Shown: positions 33,481 through 45,077 of the stretch, piece after piece
Position numbering within the stretch: position 1 is the first letter of the stretch
How the letters are laid out: each line of letters starts with the position of its first letter
Origin: Ascarosepion bandense
Taxonomy: Eukaryota > Mollusca > Cephalopoda > Sepiida > Sepiidae
Reading direction: 5' to 3'
Assembly: GCA_037127315.1 (NCBI GenBank)
Contig: JBBBDQ010001937.1
Coordinates: 670,001 to 734,000, forward strand
DNA length: 64,000 nucleotides
The notes under the pieces: generated by a model
What the model was told of the DNA's origin: nothing
Database searches by the model: none
The model's input: the letters and a program-made list of their open reading frames with translations, nothing else
Made by a program: the position numbers and the translations under genes

Positions 33481-34480
33481 TGTGCTCTCTACGGCTTTAA
33501 CGATTTAACCTCTCCACTCTTTTTCTGTTTGTTGGCTCTTGAAAGTGTTTGTCTTATTATTATTAATATTACTTAACACGGATATTGTGCTGTAGATATT
33601 CAGTACGCATCTTCTGGGTATCGTCCTGCCACTTCGGTGATACAACAAAATCCATATTAGAGTTTCTTTAAAAAATATTTTATTTTATTGTCAACTCATT
33701 CGCTGACATAATAAACTTTAATTATGTATGTATAGAATTTGTGAAAAAAAACATAGCTAGCCATAAGACGCTATCGTTGATTCGAACCTGCGGCTAATAA
33801 GGAACAAACTACGCGTGTGTAAATTGAATTCACCTGTTGATAAGCCTTGACATGTTTACTTGAAAATATTTCAGTATTTCTTCAGTTTTTGAAAAGGAAA
33901 AACGTTAAAGCAATAATGAAATCTGTGCACACCGATAATCAAAATAGATCTGACTTCATGTCGACTATATTTTTGCTGGTACTGTGTCACGCTCGGCCGA
34001 CTTCCCCGGATGTAGGTTCCCACGCAGGAAATTAAATATCAAGGCAGATGTTTTGAAATAACGTGACATTATGCGTCGACTCCGCCATTTTTGACTTGTC
34101 GATTTTGAACGTATAGCAAGAAAAGAAGCGGGAAAAAAAGGGGGAGATTTTGGTGGGAAAGCCAAGAATAAACTAGAACGAAAAAGGATTACGAAGAGGA
34201 CAATGTCAGACTTAGACGAAAGATAGAAATGAATCAAATAATTAAAGAATGAGAGTGATGAAATAAATGAAAAAGAAATAAGTGTAAGCAAAAAGGAAAA
34301 AAATGAATGAGGAATGAAAAAAAGAAAAAAGAAATGAAAGCAACATAAAAAAGAAGAAAAAATGAAAAAAGAAAGAAAGAAGGAAAATAAGCACAGAGAA
34401 AATGAATGCGAAAAGGAATGAGGGTGATGTAATGAACAGGTAATGAATATATATACACCTTGCTTCCCCATCACTGGAAT
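33481..34480. other. No gene; purine-rich tract at the right
   Basis: About 34110-34400 is strongly purine-rich on the + strand (GAAAAAAG-type words). The matching minus frames are F/S/L-rich translations of this bias. The rest shows no recognised feature. Confidence 0.5.
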
Positions 34481-34690
34481 GTGATTAACTCATGTCAGGT
34501 ATAAATACAGACGAAGGCAAGGACGCCGAGAGATTTAGAGAAAAATCTAGTGATCTTCCACTAGAGATATACTATGTCTATTGACTACGCCTACGTCTCA
34601 GGACACTGCATACGACGATTACGTCTACGTACTAGATTGACCTACCCTGTTACATTTGCTTAAATCCCTTAACTACCTCGTATTGATATA
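34481..34690 (-). repeat. Family G repeat, inverted relative to 20065
   Basis: Reversed, it contains TTAAGGGATTTAAGCAAATG, AACAGGGTAGGTCAATCTAG and TAATCGTCGTATGCAGTGTC, matching the copy at 20065-20300. Confidence 0.5.
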
Positions 34691-34950
34691 TATCCCTTTC
34701 CGAGAAATATCAGAAGGAAAAACCGAAACTAGAAAAGAATGAGAAAAAAAAAAACAATGAGCAGAGAAAAAGTTAAGAAAATAAGAAGGAAAAATGTAAA
34801 TGTAATAAAAGAACAAAAAAATAAATAAAGATAAAAAAAAGAAGAGAAGAATGAAAAGAAGGAGAAAAAATAGAGAAATTGGAGTTTCAACAAAAAAAAA
34901 ACATGTCAAGTTATCACGTCGAATTGCAGAAAGAATTAATTTCAAAACAT

Positions 34951-35226
34951 TCAGTCAGTATAGTGCCATACGTGATACACGCTTTGGGCGATCATGTCTC
35001 AAAAAGACATGACTGACTGGGTAGAAGATTATCCCTAAGTAGACTGTTTACCAACCAAGACTATAGAACCCAATCTGTCCTATTATTTAACACATAGCTA
35101 GAGGGAAGAGACGGATTAATACCTTTTCCAAGGGTATTTGTGCGTAATTGAATGCAACTGGAATACGAACACGACGCCCCGATTTGTCGTCCAGACTCTA
35201 TATCCACTGTGCCACAACGCACATTC
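34951..35226 (-). repeat. SINE-A copy, full length
   Basis: CAGTCAGTATAGTGCCATAC start, ATCATGTCTCAAAAAGACAT dyad, GAGACGGATTAATACC, and the reversed tRNA-like head ending at CACAACGCACATTC (35226). A second SINE-A lies immediately downstream in the same orientation. Confidence 0.85.
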
Positions 35227-35227
35227 A

Positions 35228-37541
35228 ATAATGTCCTATTATTTAAATCAAAACTGGAGTGAAGAGACAAATTAATGTCATTATATAGAGATAACGAAGG
35301 GACAGATTGATGTCATTATATAGAGATAAGGAAGAGACAAATTAATGTCATTATATAGAGATAACGAAGAGACAGATTGATGTCATTATATAGAGATAAC
35401 GAAGGGACAGATTGATGTCATTATATAGAGATAACGAAGAGACAGATTGATGTCATTATATAGAGATAACGAAGAGATAAATTAATGTCATTATATAGAG
35501 ATAACGAAGGGACAAATTAATGTCATTATATAGAGATAACGAAGGGACAGATTGATGTCATTATATAGAGATAACGAAGGGACAGATTGATGTCATTATA
35601 TAGAGATAACGAAGAGACAAATTAATGTCATTATATAGAGATAACGAAGGGACAAATTAATGTCATTATATAGAGATAACGAAGGGACAGATTGATGTCA
35701 TTATATAGAGATAACGAAGAGACAGATTGATGTCATTATATAAAGATAACGAAGGGACAAATTAATCTCATTATATAGAGATAACGAAGGGAAAGATTGA
35801 TGTCATTATATAGAGATAACGAAGGGACAGATTGATGTCATTATATAGAGATAACGAAGGGACAGATTGATGTCATTATATAGAGATAACGAAGGGACAG
35901 ATTGATGTCATTATATAGAGATAACGAAGAGACAAATTAATGTCATTATATAGAGATAACGAAGGGACAGATTGATGTCATTATATAGAGATAACGAAGG
36001 GACAGATTGATGTCATTATATAGAGATAACGAAGGGACAGATTGATGTCATTATATAGAGATAACGAAGAGACAAATTAATGTCATTATATAGAGATAAC
36101 GAAGGGACAGATTGATGTCATTATATAGAGATAACGAAGGGACAGATTGATGTCATTATATAGAGATAACGAAGGGACAGATTGATGTCATTATATAGAG
36201 ATAACGAAGAGAAAGATTGATGTCATTATATAGAGATAAAGAAGAGACAGATTGATGTCATTATATAAAGATAACGAAGGGACAAATTAATCTCATTATA
36301 TAGAGATAACGAAGGGACAGATTGATGTCATTATATAGAGATAACGAAGGGACAGATTGATGTCATTATATAGAGATAACGAAGGGACAGATTGATGTCA
36401 TTATATAGAGATAACGAAGGGACAGATTGATGTCATTATATAGAGATGACGAAGAGACAAATTAATGTCATTATATAGAGATAACGAAGGGACAGATTGA
36501 TGTCATTATATAGAGATAACGAAGGGACAGATTGATGTCATTATATAGAGATAACGAAGGGACAGATTGATGTCATTATATAGAGATAACGAAGAGACAA
36601 ATTAATGTCATTATATAGAGATAACGAAGGGACAGATTGATGTCATTATATAGAGATAACGAAGGGACAGATTGATGTCATTATATAGAGATAACGAAGG
36701 GACAGATTGATGTCATTATATAGAGATAACGAAGAGAAAGATTGATGTCATTATATAGAGATAAAGAAGAGACAGATTGATGTCATTATATAGAGATAAC
36801 GAAGGCACAGATTGATGTCATTATATAGAGATAACGAAGGGACAGATTGATGTCATTATATAGAGATAAAGAAGAGACAGATTGATGTCATTATATAGAG
36901 ATAACGAAGGGACAGATTGATGTCATTATATAGAGATAACGAAGAGACAAATTAATGTCATTATATAGAGATAACGAAGGGACAGATTGATGTCATTATA
37001 TAGAGATAACGAAGGGACAGATTGATGTCATTATATAGAGATAACGAAGAGACAAATTAATGTCATTATATAGAGATAACGAAGGGACAGATTGATGTCA
37101 TTATATAGAGATAACGAAGGGACAGATTGATGTCATTATATAGAGATAACGAAGGGACAGATTGATGTCATTATATAGAGATAACGAAGAGACAAATTAA
37201 TGTCATTATATAGAGATAACGAAGGGACAGATTGATGTCATTATATAGAGATAACGAAGGGACAGATTGATGTCATTATATAGAGATAACGAAGGGACAG
37301 ATTGATGTCATTATATCGAGATAACGAAGGGACAGATTGATGTCATTATATAGAGATAACGAAGAGACTGATTGATGTCATTATATAGAGATAAAGAAGA
37401 GACAGATTGATGTCATTATATAGAGATAACGAATTAAGGATATTTGTGCGTAAGTAAATTCAAGGAATTCAACTAGTATTCGAACTCGGCACCCCGATTT
37501 GTCGTTCTGAGGCGATATCCACTGCACCACAACGCACATCC
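35228..37541 (-). repeat. SINE-A copy interrupted by its own expanded internal segment
   Basis: The left piece AATGTCCTATTATTTAAATC then CTGGAGTGAAGAGACAAATT matches the SINE-A middle. The right piece GGATATTTGTGCGTAAGTAA through CACAACGCACATCC (37541) is the tRNA-like head. The 2,170 bp between them is the 35-bp minisatellite, which begins with the SINE word GAAGAGACAAATTAATG. The SINE is contiguous if the array is removed. Confidence 0.88.
35261..37430. repeat. 35-bp minisatellite, 62 units, no indels
   Basis: The unit is GAAGRGACARATTRATGTCA plus TTATATAGAGATAAC. From the first GAAGAGACAA at 35261 to the last GATAAC at 37430 is 2,170 bp, exactly 62 units of 35 bp. Two main variants alternate (GAGACAAATTAAT and GGGACAGATTGAT), often one of the first to three of the second. 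Rare markers recur 525 bp apart: TATAAAGATAAC at 35741 and 36266; GAAAGATTGA at 36211 and 36736; GATAAAGAAG at 36235 and 36760, and again at 36865 and 37390. Confidence 0.97.
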
Positions 37542-37860
37542 AATATAACTACAGTATATTTATAATATAACTTTCCGTTCTTAAATTTCTTTTTCTTCTA
37601 ATTCTGTTTTAATTTTTGACCTAAGCGATATTTTTTGCATTTCTCTATACTTCTGTTGTAGAGTACAAAATAGAAAATTGTGCGTTGTATGTAAGTACAA
37701 ACGTCGGTCCCTTACGTTCGATGTACTAATGGGGACTTTGTTATTATCACGTAGTAATGCACTTGCCAGGTCGCTGACTCGTATTTTCTCCCTGACTACT
37801 CGCTACACTGTTACTTATATAAGGAGGGAGAGTCCACTAACCCTAGACACGTGAATTCAC
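37542..37860. other. No gene or recognised repeat
   Basis: Ordinary sequence between SINE-A and family C. Confidence 0.4.
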
Positions 37861-37861
37861 G

Positions 37862-38560
37862 ATAACAACTTCTCAGATGAGGTAGTATTTACACTGTTTA
37901 CATTGTTCGGACTATTGTCCCATCTTTACTGTAATGTCTATGTTTCGGCTGTTGTAAGCCTCAGCCTTCTTCAGGTGATAGAAATTTCGAACCGAACCCT
38001 TTATTTGGCTATGCTTCTGAAGTGAGGTTGTATTTCCATTATTTCCATTGTTCAGACTTTTATCGTCATATTTATTGCCATGTTTATGACGTTTCAACCG
38101 TTATATGTTTCGGCCTTCTTCAGGTGATAGAAATTTCGAATCGAACCCTTTATTTGTCTATACTTCTAAAATGAGGTAGCATTTCCATTATTTCCATTGT
38201 TCAGACTTTTATCGTCATATTTATTGCCATGTTTATGACGTTTCAACCGTTATATGTTTCGGCCTTCTTCAGGTGATAGAAATTTCGAATCGAACCCTTT
38301 ATTTGTCTATACTTCTACAATGAGGTAGTATTTATATTATTTATATTGATCGGACTATTGTCCTCATCTTCATTTCCATGTTTGTGTTTCGGTTTTTGTA
38401 ATCCCAAGCCTTTATCAGGTGCTAATAATTTCGAAATAATGGGTTCGGTTCAAGATCCCACGCAACTGAAGAAGGCCGGAGCGTACAAGCCGAAACTTAA
38501 ACATGGCAATAAAGGCAAGAACAATAGTCTGAAAAATGTAAATAATCTCAATTGACTTGT
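37862..38560. repeat. Family C, 149-bp tandem array (about four units) plus one inverted unit
   Basis: CCTTCTTCAGGTGATAGAAA recurs at about 37964, 38113 and 38262 (149-bp steps), with a diverged fourth near 38410. Each unit contains ATTTCGAA(C/T)CGAACCCTTT and a TTCGGACTATTGTC-like word. From about 38440 an opposite-strand unit appears (GAAGAAGGCCGGAGCGTACA, AATAGTCTGAAAAATGTAAA), so the end is inverted. Confidence 0.85.
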
Positions 38561-38968
38561 TTTGGTATTAATGCCGTCATAGATGTAATTTCAATTCAAT
38601 TTTTAAATAATTGATCAAAAATTAAAATTCCTTTAGATAGTTGTTTTACCCCTTCTTATGAGCAGTATAATTAAATCATATATAAAATTTTCACATTTTA
38701 AATTTCTTTTTCTCTAATTTTATGTTCATTTTTAGCTTCTGTGATGTTCAAACAGTATATTTTGATTTGAAAATTGTTCGTTACCCCTTTAGCTGCGATC
38801 TTGTAAAGCAGTTCTATCCTCTGACTAATATCTTTCTTATAAATTATTTTAAATCTATTTTAATGTATCTCTTTTTGCTTCTGTCACTAAGTGACAAACT
38901 TACAAGTTCCGACAGCAAAGATCTGCCACAAATTCGCTTTTTTCTTTTTCCTTACACTTCCTTCCGTT

Positions 38969-39015
<47 letters not shown>

Positions 39016-39094
39016 TAAATTTATTTTCGCATAAAGTTTTGTTATCGCTAATGAGATATGGCCATTTAATTTTGTAAACTTTGAAATATATCTA

Positions 39095-39098
<4 letters not shown>
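38561..39098. other. No gene; (CA)n at 38973-39012
   Basis: The open frame here ends in HTHTHT from the (CA)n tract and has no recognised domain. Confidence 0.45.
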
Positions 39099-39136
<38 letters not shown>

Positions 39137-39159
39137 GTATCGAGGCAGCAAATAATTTT

Positions 39160-39571
39160 CTAAACATATACTGTTAAATATAAGAGTCAATGAATGTCTA
39201 TTATGTTTAATCATGAGCCGTTCTAAACGTCGTATTTTGGTTTTAATTTCAGTCGAAAATAAAGACAAAATTCTCCAAAATTTGGATATTTTTTATTAAT
39301 TTGCTTCTCAGCTTTCGGCTCACTTGAGCCATCTTCAGAGAGGTTGTTAAGACAGTAACAAAATAATATCTACCATCAGCGACGATTTTATTTTGTGTTG
39401 ATATACAACTCCGCTAAGCAACTGCAATAGTTACCAAAAATAAACGCAGTTCGCAAATTTGCAATGCGGTTCTATGACGTCACACCGAACCATGTATTCA
39501 AATTTAAAATGTGGCTCATGATTAAACATAACAGATATTTATTGTCTCTTATATTTAACAGTATATGTTTA

Positions 39572-39572
<1 letters not shown>
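39160..39572. mobile_element. 412-bp MITE with 60-bp terminal inverted repeats
   Basis: Arm CTAAACATATACTGTTAAAT ... CATGAGCC (39160-39219) is repeated inverted at 39513-39572 with four mismatches by my count. (TA)n tracts lie close on both sides (39099-39134 and 39576-39628). The interior is non-coding and has a small dyad, GGCTCACTTGAGCC, near 39318. Class beyond TIR element is not determined. Confidence 0.82.
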
Positions 39573-39629
<57 letters not shown>

Positions 39630-39630
<1 letters not shown>

Positions 39631-40137
39631 GTGTATTTAGGTAGCAATCCCTTTTTTCATTTAAGTTTCCTTAAAATGACGGTGAAGATGCTATAATTAT
39701 TTTTTTTAACTGATTTAAATTTTTATATAATTTTTCGTGTGATCTTATATTTTTTTTCAGAAGACGAATTATATATTTTTCTATCATCGAAGGGTTTTTG
39801 GTTACATATTCAGCCATTTTCAAGGATTGATTTTGTTTTACTTTTAAGTGAATATATAGATTGTTTTTCTGTATGCATGTAGAATCATAAGAATGCATTA
39901 TTTTCCGAACTCGGTGAGTACATTGTGGCCATGTTAATGGTTGATAGTGTTAAGTATTGGCTTCGCTTTTTTATTAATAATGATTCTATTATTTATAGAC
40001 TGTTTTTAACCTGTGGATGATGTTATAATATTAGTATAATCAACGAGTATATTACCAATAGATTCTAGTAGGTTTCCTTGTGATTTTAATAGAGAGTGCA
40101 CAACGCAAAAGTAGAGCATAAGAATATAGTCATTAAT
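39630..40137. other. No gene or recognised repeat
   Basis: AT-rich. The minus frame at 39671-39898 has no recognised motif. Confidence 0.4.
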
Positions 40138-41615
40138 ATTATGTCATTTTCTCATCATATTTCGATTTCTGCTTTGGTCTCACTACCAACCAAGTCTGCG
40201 GGGAGACCTAAGGCAGGTCGTGGCGTGTTGTTATGACTCCATTTCATGTTTTTCTATCTTCCCTATCATCCCTAGCATTACATAGATAAAGTTTTCCTTA
40301 GTGTGTGGGCTGTACTTAATAAGACAATTTTTTGTATATCTCTTAAGCTGCGGTTTCCAGGGATTCTTTCAATGTGTTGTTTTGTTCCATTTTTTATCAT
40401 TCCAAGTGCACCTACTATCACTGGCACAACTCTTGTTTTCAATTTCCACATTTTTTCTATTTCAATTTTCAGGTCTTTATATTTTGACAGTTTTTCAAAT
40501 TCCTTGATTGCTATGTTACAAATCCACTGGACAAGCCATATCAATTAATAGACAAATCTTCTCCTTCTGGTTTTTAACAATAATGTCTGGCCTGTTTGCT
40601 TCAATTTTTCTGTCTGTGTAGATGGTGTAATCCCATAGAATGGTTACATCTTCTATTTCTGTAACCGGTGCTGGGTGATGTTCATACCAGTATTTGTTTA
40701 CAGCTTTTCCATAATGTTTGCACATTGTCCAATGTAAATATTGCCCAACTCTATCGTGGCGATTTTTATATTCATTTGGGGCAAGTACAGAACACCCTGA
40801 GATTAGGCGGTCTATTGTTTCTTGGTGTTTATCACAAAACCTGCATTTTGGATCCATATTATTATGCATAATATTTGCCTGAAAATTTCTAGTGAAAAGA
40901 CTTTGGTCTTGTGCTGCAAGAATAAAGCCTTCAGTTTCAGACTTTAATCCAGATGCACGTAACCATCGATGAGTATTAACTTTGTCAACATTGGATTTAT
41001 TGGCACGTTCTGGATATTGGCCATGCAGAGGTTTGTCTTGTCATCGCTGTTTCATCTGTTCAAGAGCTTTATCTTTGGCTTTCATTTTCATATTTTTGCC
41101 GCAATAGTTGGTTCTTGGCTTCTGTTTTGCTTTTCTACAGAATCTACTAACTGTAAATCTTGTTTGTATTTACTGCCTTCTTTTATTATTGAATATTTTT
41201 TCTTTCTTTCTTCATGTTGCCTTACTAATTGTATCATCCAATCCTTTGTTGTTTCTATGTATGTTAGTAAGCCAATAGTTGTTGTCTTGTATGACAATTC
41301 CAGCTGAATAAGACCTCTTCCACCTTCTTTATGGGGTATGTATGGACGGTCTACATCAGCCTTTGGATGATGCATCTTATGCTTAGAAAGAAGCTTTCTT
41401 GTTTTAGCATCCATTCGCCTGATGTCGTTTAGAGTCCAGTTTAAGATGTTAAAGCTATATTGGACAACTGGGATTGCAAGGTTATTAATGGCCATAACTC
41501 TGGTCTGAGAATTCAATTCAGTTTTTCATATCATTCGTAGCCTTCTATAGTACTCTTTACGCACTATTTCTTTCATTTTTTTATGGTGAATGTTTTCACT
41601 CTCATTTACACCTAG
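40138..41615 (-). pseudogene. R4/Dong-like LINE C-terminal region, left arm of palindrome
   Basis: Minus-strand frames 41088-41516, 40516-40869 and 40278-40544 give, in order, the post-RT block NLAIPVVQYSFNILNWTLND, the zinc block CRFCDKHQETIDRLISGCSV, the endonuclease block NRPDIIVKNQKEKICLLIDM and the end STAHTLRKTLSM. It corresponds to the right copy but is split by frameshifts. The 3' end lies in AT-rich ATAATATTAATGAC text on the far left. The 5' truncation coincides with that of the facing copy. Confidence 0.9.
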
Positions 41616-41671
41616 AAGAAGCTTATAAATACCTAGGTGTAAATGAGAGCGAAAACATTCACCATAAAAAA

Positions 41672-42055
41672 ATGAAAGAAATAGTGCGTAAAGAGTACTA
41701 TAGAAGGCTACGAATGATATTAAAAGCTGAATTAAATTCACAGAATAGAGTTATGGCCATTAATAGCCTTGCAATCCCAGTTGTCCAATATAGCTTCAAC
41801 ATCTTAAACTGGACTCTAAACGACATCAGGCGAATGGATGCTAAAACAAGAAAGCTTCTTTCTAAGCATAGGATGCATCACCCAAAGGCTGATGTAGACC
41901 GTCTATACATACCCCGTAAAGAAGGTGGAAGAGGTCTTATTCAGCTGGAATTGTCATACAAGACAACAACTATTGGCTTACTAACATACATAGAAACAAC
42001 AAAGGATTGGATGATACAATTAGTAAGGCAACATGAAGAAAGAAAGAAAAAATAG
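41672..42055 (+). pseudogene. R4-like LINE, RT thumb and linker fragment
   Basis: 127 aa: KEIVRKEYYRRLRMILKAEL, AINSLAIPVVQYSFNILNWT, KTRKLLSKHRMHHPKADVDR and KEGGRGLIQLEL, the block between the RT and the zinc finger in R2/R4-type elements. It ends at a TAG (AAATAGTCAATA) where the copy at 49417 reads Tyr (AAATATTCAATA), so the stop is a single-base change that separates this frame from the downstream one. Confidence 0.9.
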
Positions 42056-42157
42056 TCAATAATAAAAGAAGGCAGTAAATACAAACAAGAATTACAGTTA
42101 GTAGATTCTGTAGAAAAGCAAAACAGTAGCCAAGAACCAACTATTGCAGCAAAAAAT

Positions 42158-42970
42158 ATGAAAATGAAAGCCAAAGATAAAGCTCTTGAACAGATGAAAC
42201 AGCGCTGGCAAAACAAACCTCTGCATGGCCAATATCCAGTACGTGCCAATAAATCCAATGTTGACAAAGTTAATACTCATCGATGGTTACGTGCATCTGG
42301 ATTAAAGTCTGAAACTGAAGGATTTATACTTGCAGCACAAGACCAAAGTCTTTTCACGAGAAACTTTCAGGCAAATATTATGCATAATAATATGGATCCA
42401 AAATGCAGGTTTTGTGATAAACACCAAGAAACAATAGACCGCCTAATCTCAGGCTGTTCTGTGCTTGCCCCAAACGAATATAAAAATCGCCACGATAGAG
42501 TTGGGCAATATTTACATTGGGCAATGTGCAAACATTATGGAAAAGCTGTAAACAAACACTGGTATGAACATCATCCAGCACCGGTTACAGAAATAGAAGA
42601 TGTAACCATTCTATGGGATTACACCATCTACACAGACAGAAAAATTGAAGCAAACAGGCCAGACATTATTGTTAAAAACCAGAAGGAGAAAACTTGTCTA
42701 TTAATTGATATGGCTTGTCCAGCGGATTGTAACATAGCAACCAAGGAATTTGAAAAACTGTCAAAATATAAAGACCTGGAAATTGAAATAGAAAAAATGT
42801 GGAAATTGAAAACAAGAGTTGTACCAGTGATAGTAGGTGCACTTGGAATGATAAAAAATGGAACAAAACAACACATTGAAAGAATCCCTGGAAACCGCAG
42901 CTTAAGAGATATACAAAAAATTGTCTTATTAAGTACAGCCCACACACTAAGGAAAACGTTATCTATGTAA
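42158..42970 (+). pseudogene. R4-like LINE C-terminal zinc finger and restriction-like endonuclease
   Basis: 270 aa. Residues 83-100 hold C83-x2-C86 and C100; the position where the family usually has His in ET(I)(D)H is Arg95. The restriction-like endonuclease core is R167-P168-D169, then D184 in LLIDMACP, fitting PD-x14-D/E. The C-terminus ends STAHTLRKTLSM. In intact elements this domain nicks the target for target-primed reverse transcription. It was in frame with 41672-42055 before the TAG at 42053. The protein has no RT here, so it cannot mobilise itself. Confidence 0.92.
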
Positions 42971-43109
42971 TGCTGGGGATGATAGGGAAGATAGAAAAAC
43001 ATGAAATGGAGTCATAACAACACGCCACTACCTGCCTTAGGTCTCCGCGCAGACTTGGTTGGTAGTGAGACCAAAGCAGAAATCGAAATATGATGAAAAA
43101 TAACAATAA

Positions 43110-44020
43110 TAATAAATATGTATTTGTACAGAAATTATAACATAGATATCTTACAATATCACTACAAAAGTAGCTATTTTGTTTCGACACTTCTTCTGTC
43201 TTGTCAAGTGATGTGATTTATTTTAAATTGAATGGTTTTAAAAGGTTAAAAACATGCAAGACCCCTTTACTCAGGGAGGCATTATTGTATGTACAATGTG
43301 GACCAATCAGAGTAAAGCAACTTCTAAATTGGAGAATATATGTGGGCAGACTTAAAAATAATCTTGGTGGGCATTGGTATTAAAATTTGATTAAATTGAG
43401 ATCAGCATTATTAATTAATTATTATATCTACTTTATTTTTGTTGCGAAATTTAAAAAAAAATTAGTTTAACACTTTAGTAGATTTAGAAAGTTATTCATA
43501 TATTAAACGAGGAAGAGAAAGTACGCATACATAAATAAACCTACAAGCATCCACACATGGAAAAATAAACGAGTATATTCACAAACTATGGCAATCAGAC
43601 ACATATACAGATTAATACACCCACGCATATATACATACACAAATTACAAAATTTAGCCTTTATCGACTTGTCGGTTTGTCCGTTAACTTTTAAACAGACT
43701 AAATTGTTACATATTGGATACTGTCAAGGCGAATTCATAACGTTACCGGCCTTGGATGAATGGGGTCGAGATAGACATAATCATATAATCATATTTCAAT
43801 GCATGAACATATAATCAGAATTAAATATATACTTACGCAAAAACACAAGCTAAAGTTAAATGCGTATGCATGTGCAAAACGTTACACATATACATATATA
43901 TGCTGAGATTCATATCGTTCATATGAAGTTATGCCTGTGGTCCCCAATTGTCTAGCTTGCGTGTGCGTGAGTCACTGCACACGTCAATGGTTGTATAAGT
44001 GTTAATTTATGTCTGTGTTT
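43110..44020. other. No confirmed gene
   Basis: A 60-aa frame at 43201-43383 (KTCKTPLLREALLYVQCGPI) looks somewhat protein-like but matches nothing I know. The remainder is AT-rich. Confidence 0.35.
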
Positions 44021-44185
44021 GTATAAAAGGCGTCACGATAACAAATATTCCTCCCAAAGTTCATCCGACCTTCACAAATATTCATCAATATACGCATCTC
44101 TGCATATATCCAGTATTTTAAATAAAAAATTAAAACAGTTTGTTAGACGATCAAAAAAGCGTGAAACCCAAGACAACAAACTTTC

Positions 44186-44238
<53 letters not shown>

Positions 44239-44241
44239 AAC
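44186..44241. repeat. (TATC)n microsatellite
   Basis: About 14 TATC units immediately upstream of the Penelope-like relic, followed by ACATACATACGTACAT-type text. Confidence 0.95.
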
Positions 44242-44289
44242 ACATACATACGTACATACATAAATACATATACACCTACATATATATAA

Positions 44290-45077
44290 ATATATACATT
44301 CACAAAGGAATAGAACACAGGTTATCAAATAATTCGTCAAAGAAAACAATATTTGATGAAAAGAAAAACTATGAAGATACACTAAGAAAATCTGGCCATA
44401 AAAACATTTTACAATATAATTCTCAACCAAACAGACAAACAAAAAACGATAATAGAAAATGTAACATTATCTGGTTCAACCCACTATTTAATTCAGAGGT
44501 AAAGCCCAAAATAGGATAAGTATTTTTTAAACTGATAGACACTTTCCAAAAAGAGCAGAACTAAAAAAACTTTCAATAGAAACACAATCAAGCTTAGTTA
44601 TAGTTGCACAAGCAACTTAGTTTCATAAAAAGACAAAACGCCAGAAATTTAGATAGCATTGCACAAAACAAGACAGCTAAAATAGAATGCAACTGCAGGG
44701 TCAAAAATAAATGTCCATTTCAAGGATTTTGTAATACAAAAGATGTCATTTACAATGCAAAAGTACATGACTTAAATGACCAAAATAAAATATATTTGGG
44801 ATCAACCAAAGACACCTTTAAGAACAGGTGGTCCAATCACAAGTCTACATTCAAAATAGAAAACTTAAAAAATTGTACAAAATTGGCTAACCACGTGTGG
44901 AAAGGGAAATCAAATTATGGAAAAGACCCAGCCATAATGCGGAGCATAGTAAAAACAGCCAGGCCTTACAACAGTGGTAAGATATATAGACTGTGCCAGG
45001 AAGAAAAAGATATTATGCTATTCCGAAACAAAAATGAACTATTGAATGAAAGAATAGAAATTATGCGCAAGTGTTAA
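44290..45077 (+). pseudogene. Penelope-like element, end of RT plus GIY-YIG endonuclease
   Basis: The first part reads GIEHRLSNNSSKKTIFDEKK, NYEDTLRKSGHKNILQYN and IIWFNPLFNSEVKPKIG, the block that links RT and endonuclease in Penelope-like elements. After a frameshift, a 157-aa frame (44604-45077) gives CNC...CPFQGFC (Cys 29, 31, 37, 43), VIYNAKV (Tyr50), YLGST (64-68), KNRWSNH (Arg75, His79) and the end LLNERIEIMRKC. GIY and YIG are present as VIY and YLG. The endonuclease would nick DNA to prime reverse transcription. The RT core is missing. It is distinct from the copy at 45849. Confidence 0.9.

Larger units (their letters stand above)
41613..43108 (+). mobile_element. R4/Dong-like LINE, 5'-truncated, right arm of palindrome
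   Basis: Starts in EEAYKYLGVNES (41615, end of the RT domain) and runs through two frames to a 3' UTR ending ATGATGAAAAATAACAATAA. RT motifs are missing. TAA-like repeats at the 3' end agree with the TAA target reported for Dong elements. The copy is about 1.5 kb. Confidence 0.9.

Noticed and set aside
34230..34474. Minus-strand hydrophobic frame FFLSFF resembling a membrane protein
   Set aside because: Caused by purine-rich simple sequence; no start context, no homology.
35261..37430. CRISPR-like regular array
   Set aside because: There are no spacers: the 35-bp units are contiguous and nearly identical, embedded in a eukaryotic SINE, with no cas genes.
40138..43108. Pure assembly artefact as explanation of the R4-like palindrome
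   Set aside because: Arms differ at scattered positions and in frame integrity, which a fold-back read artefact would not produce; it cannot be excluded fully without reads.
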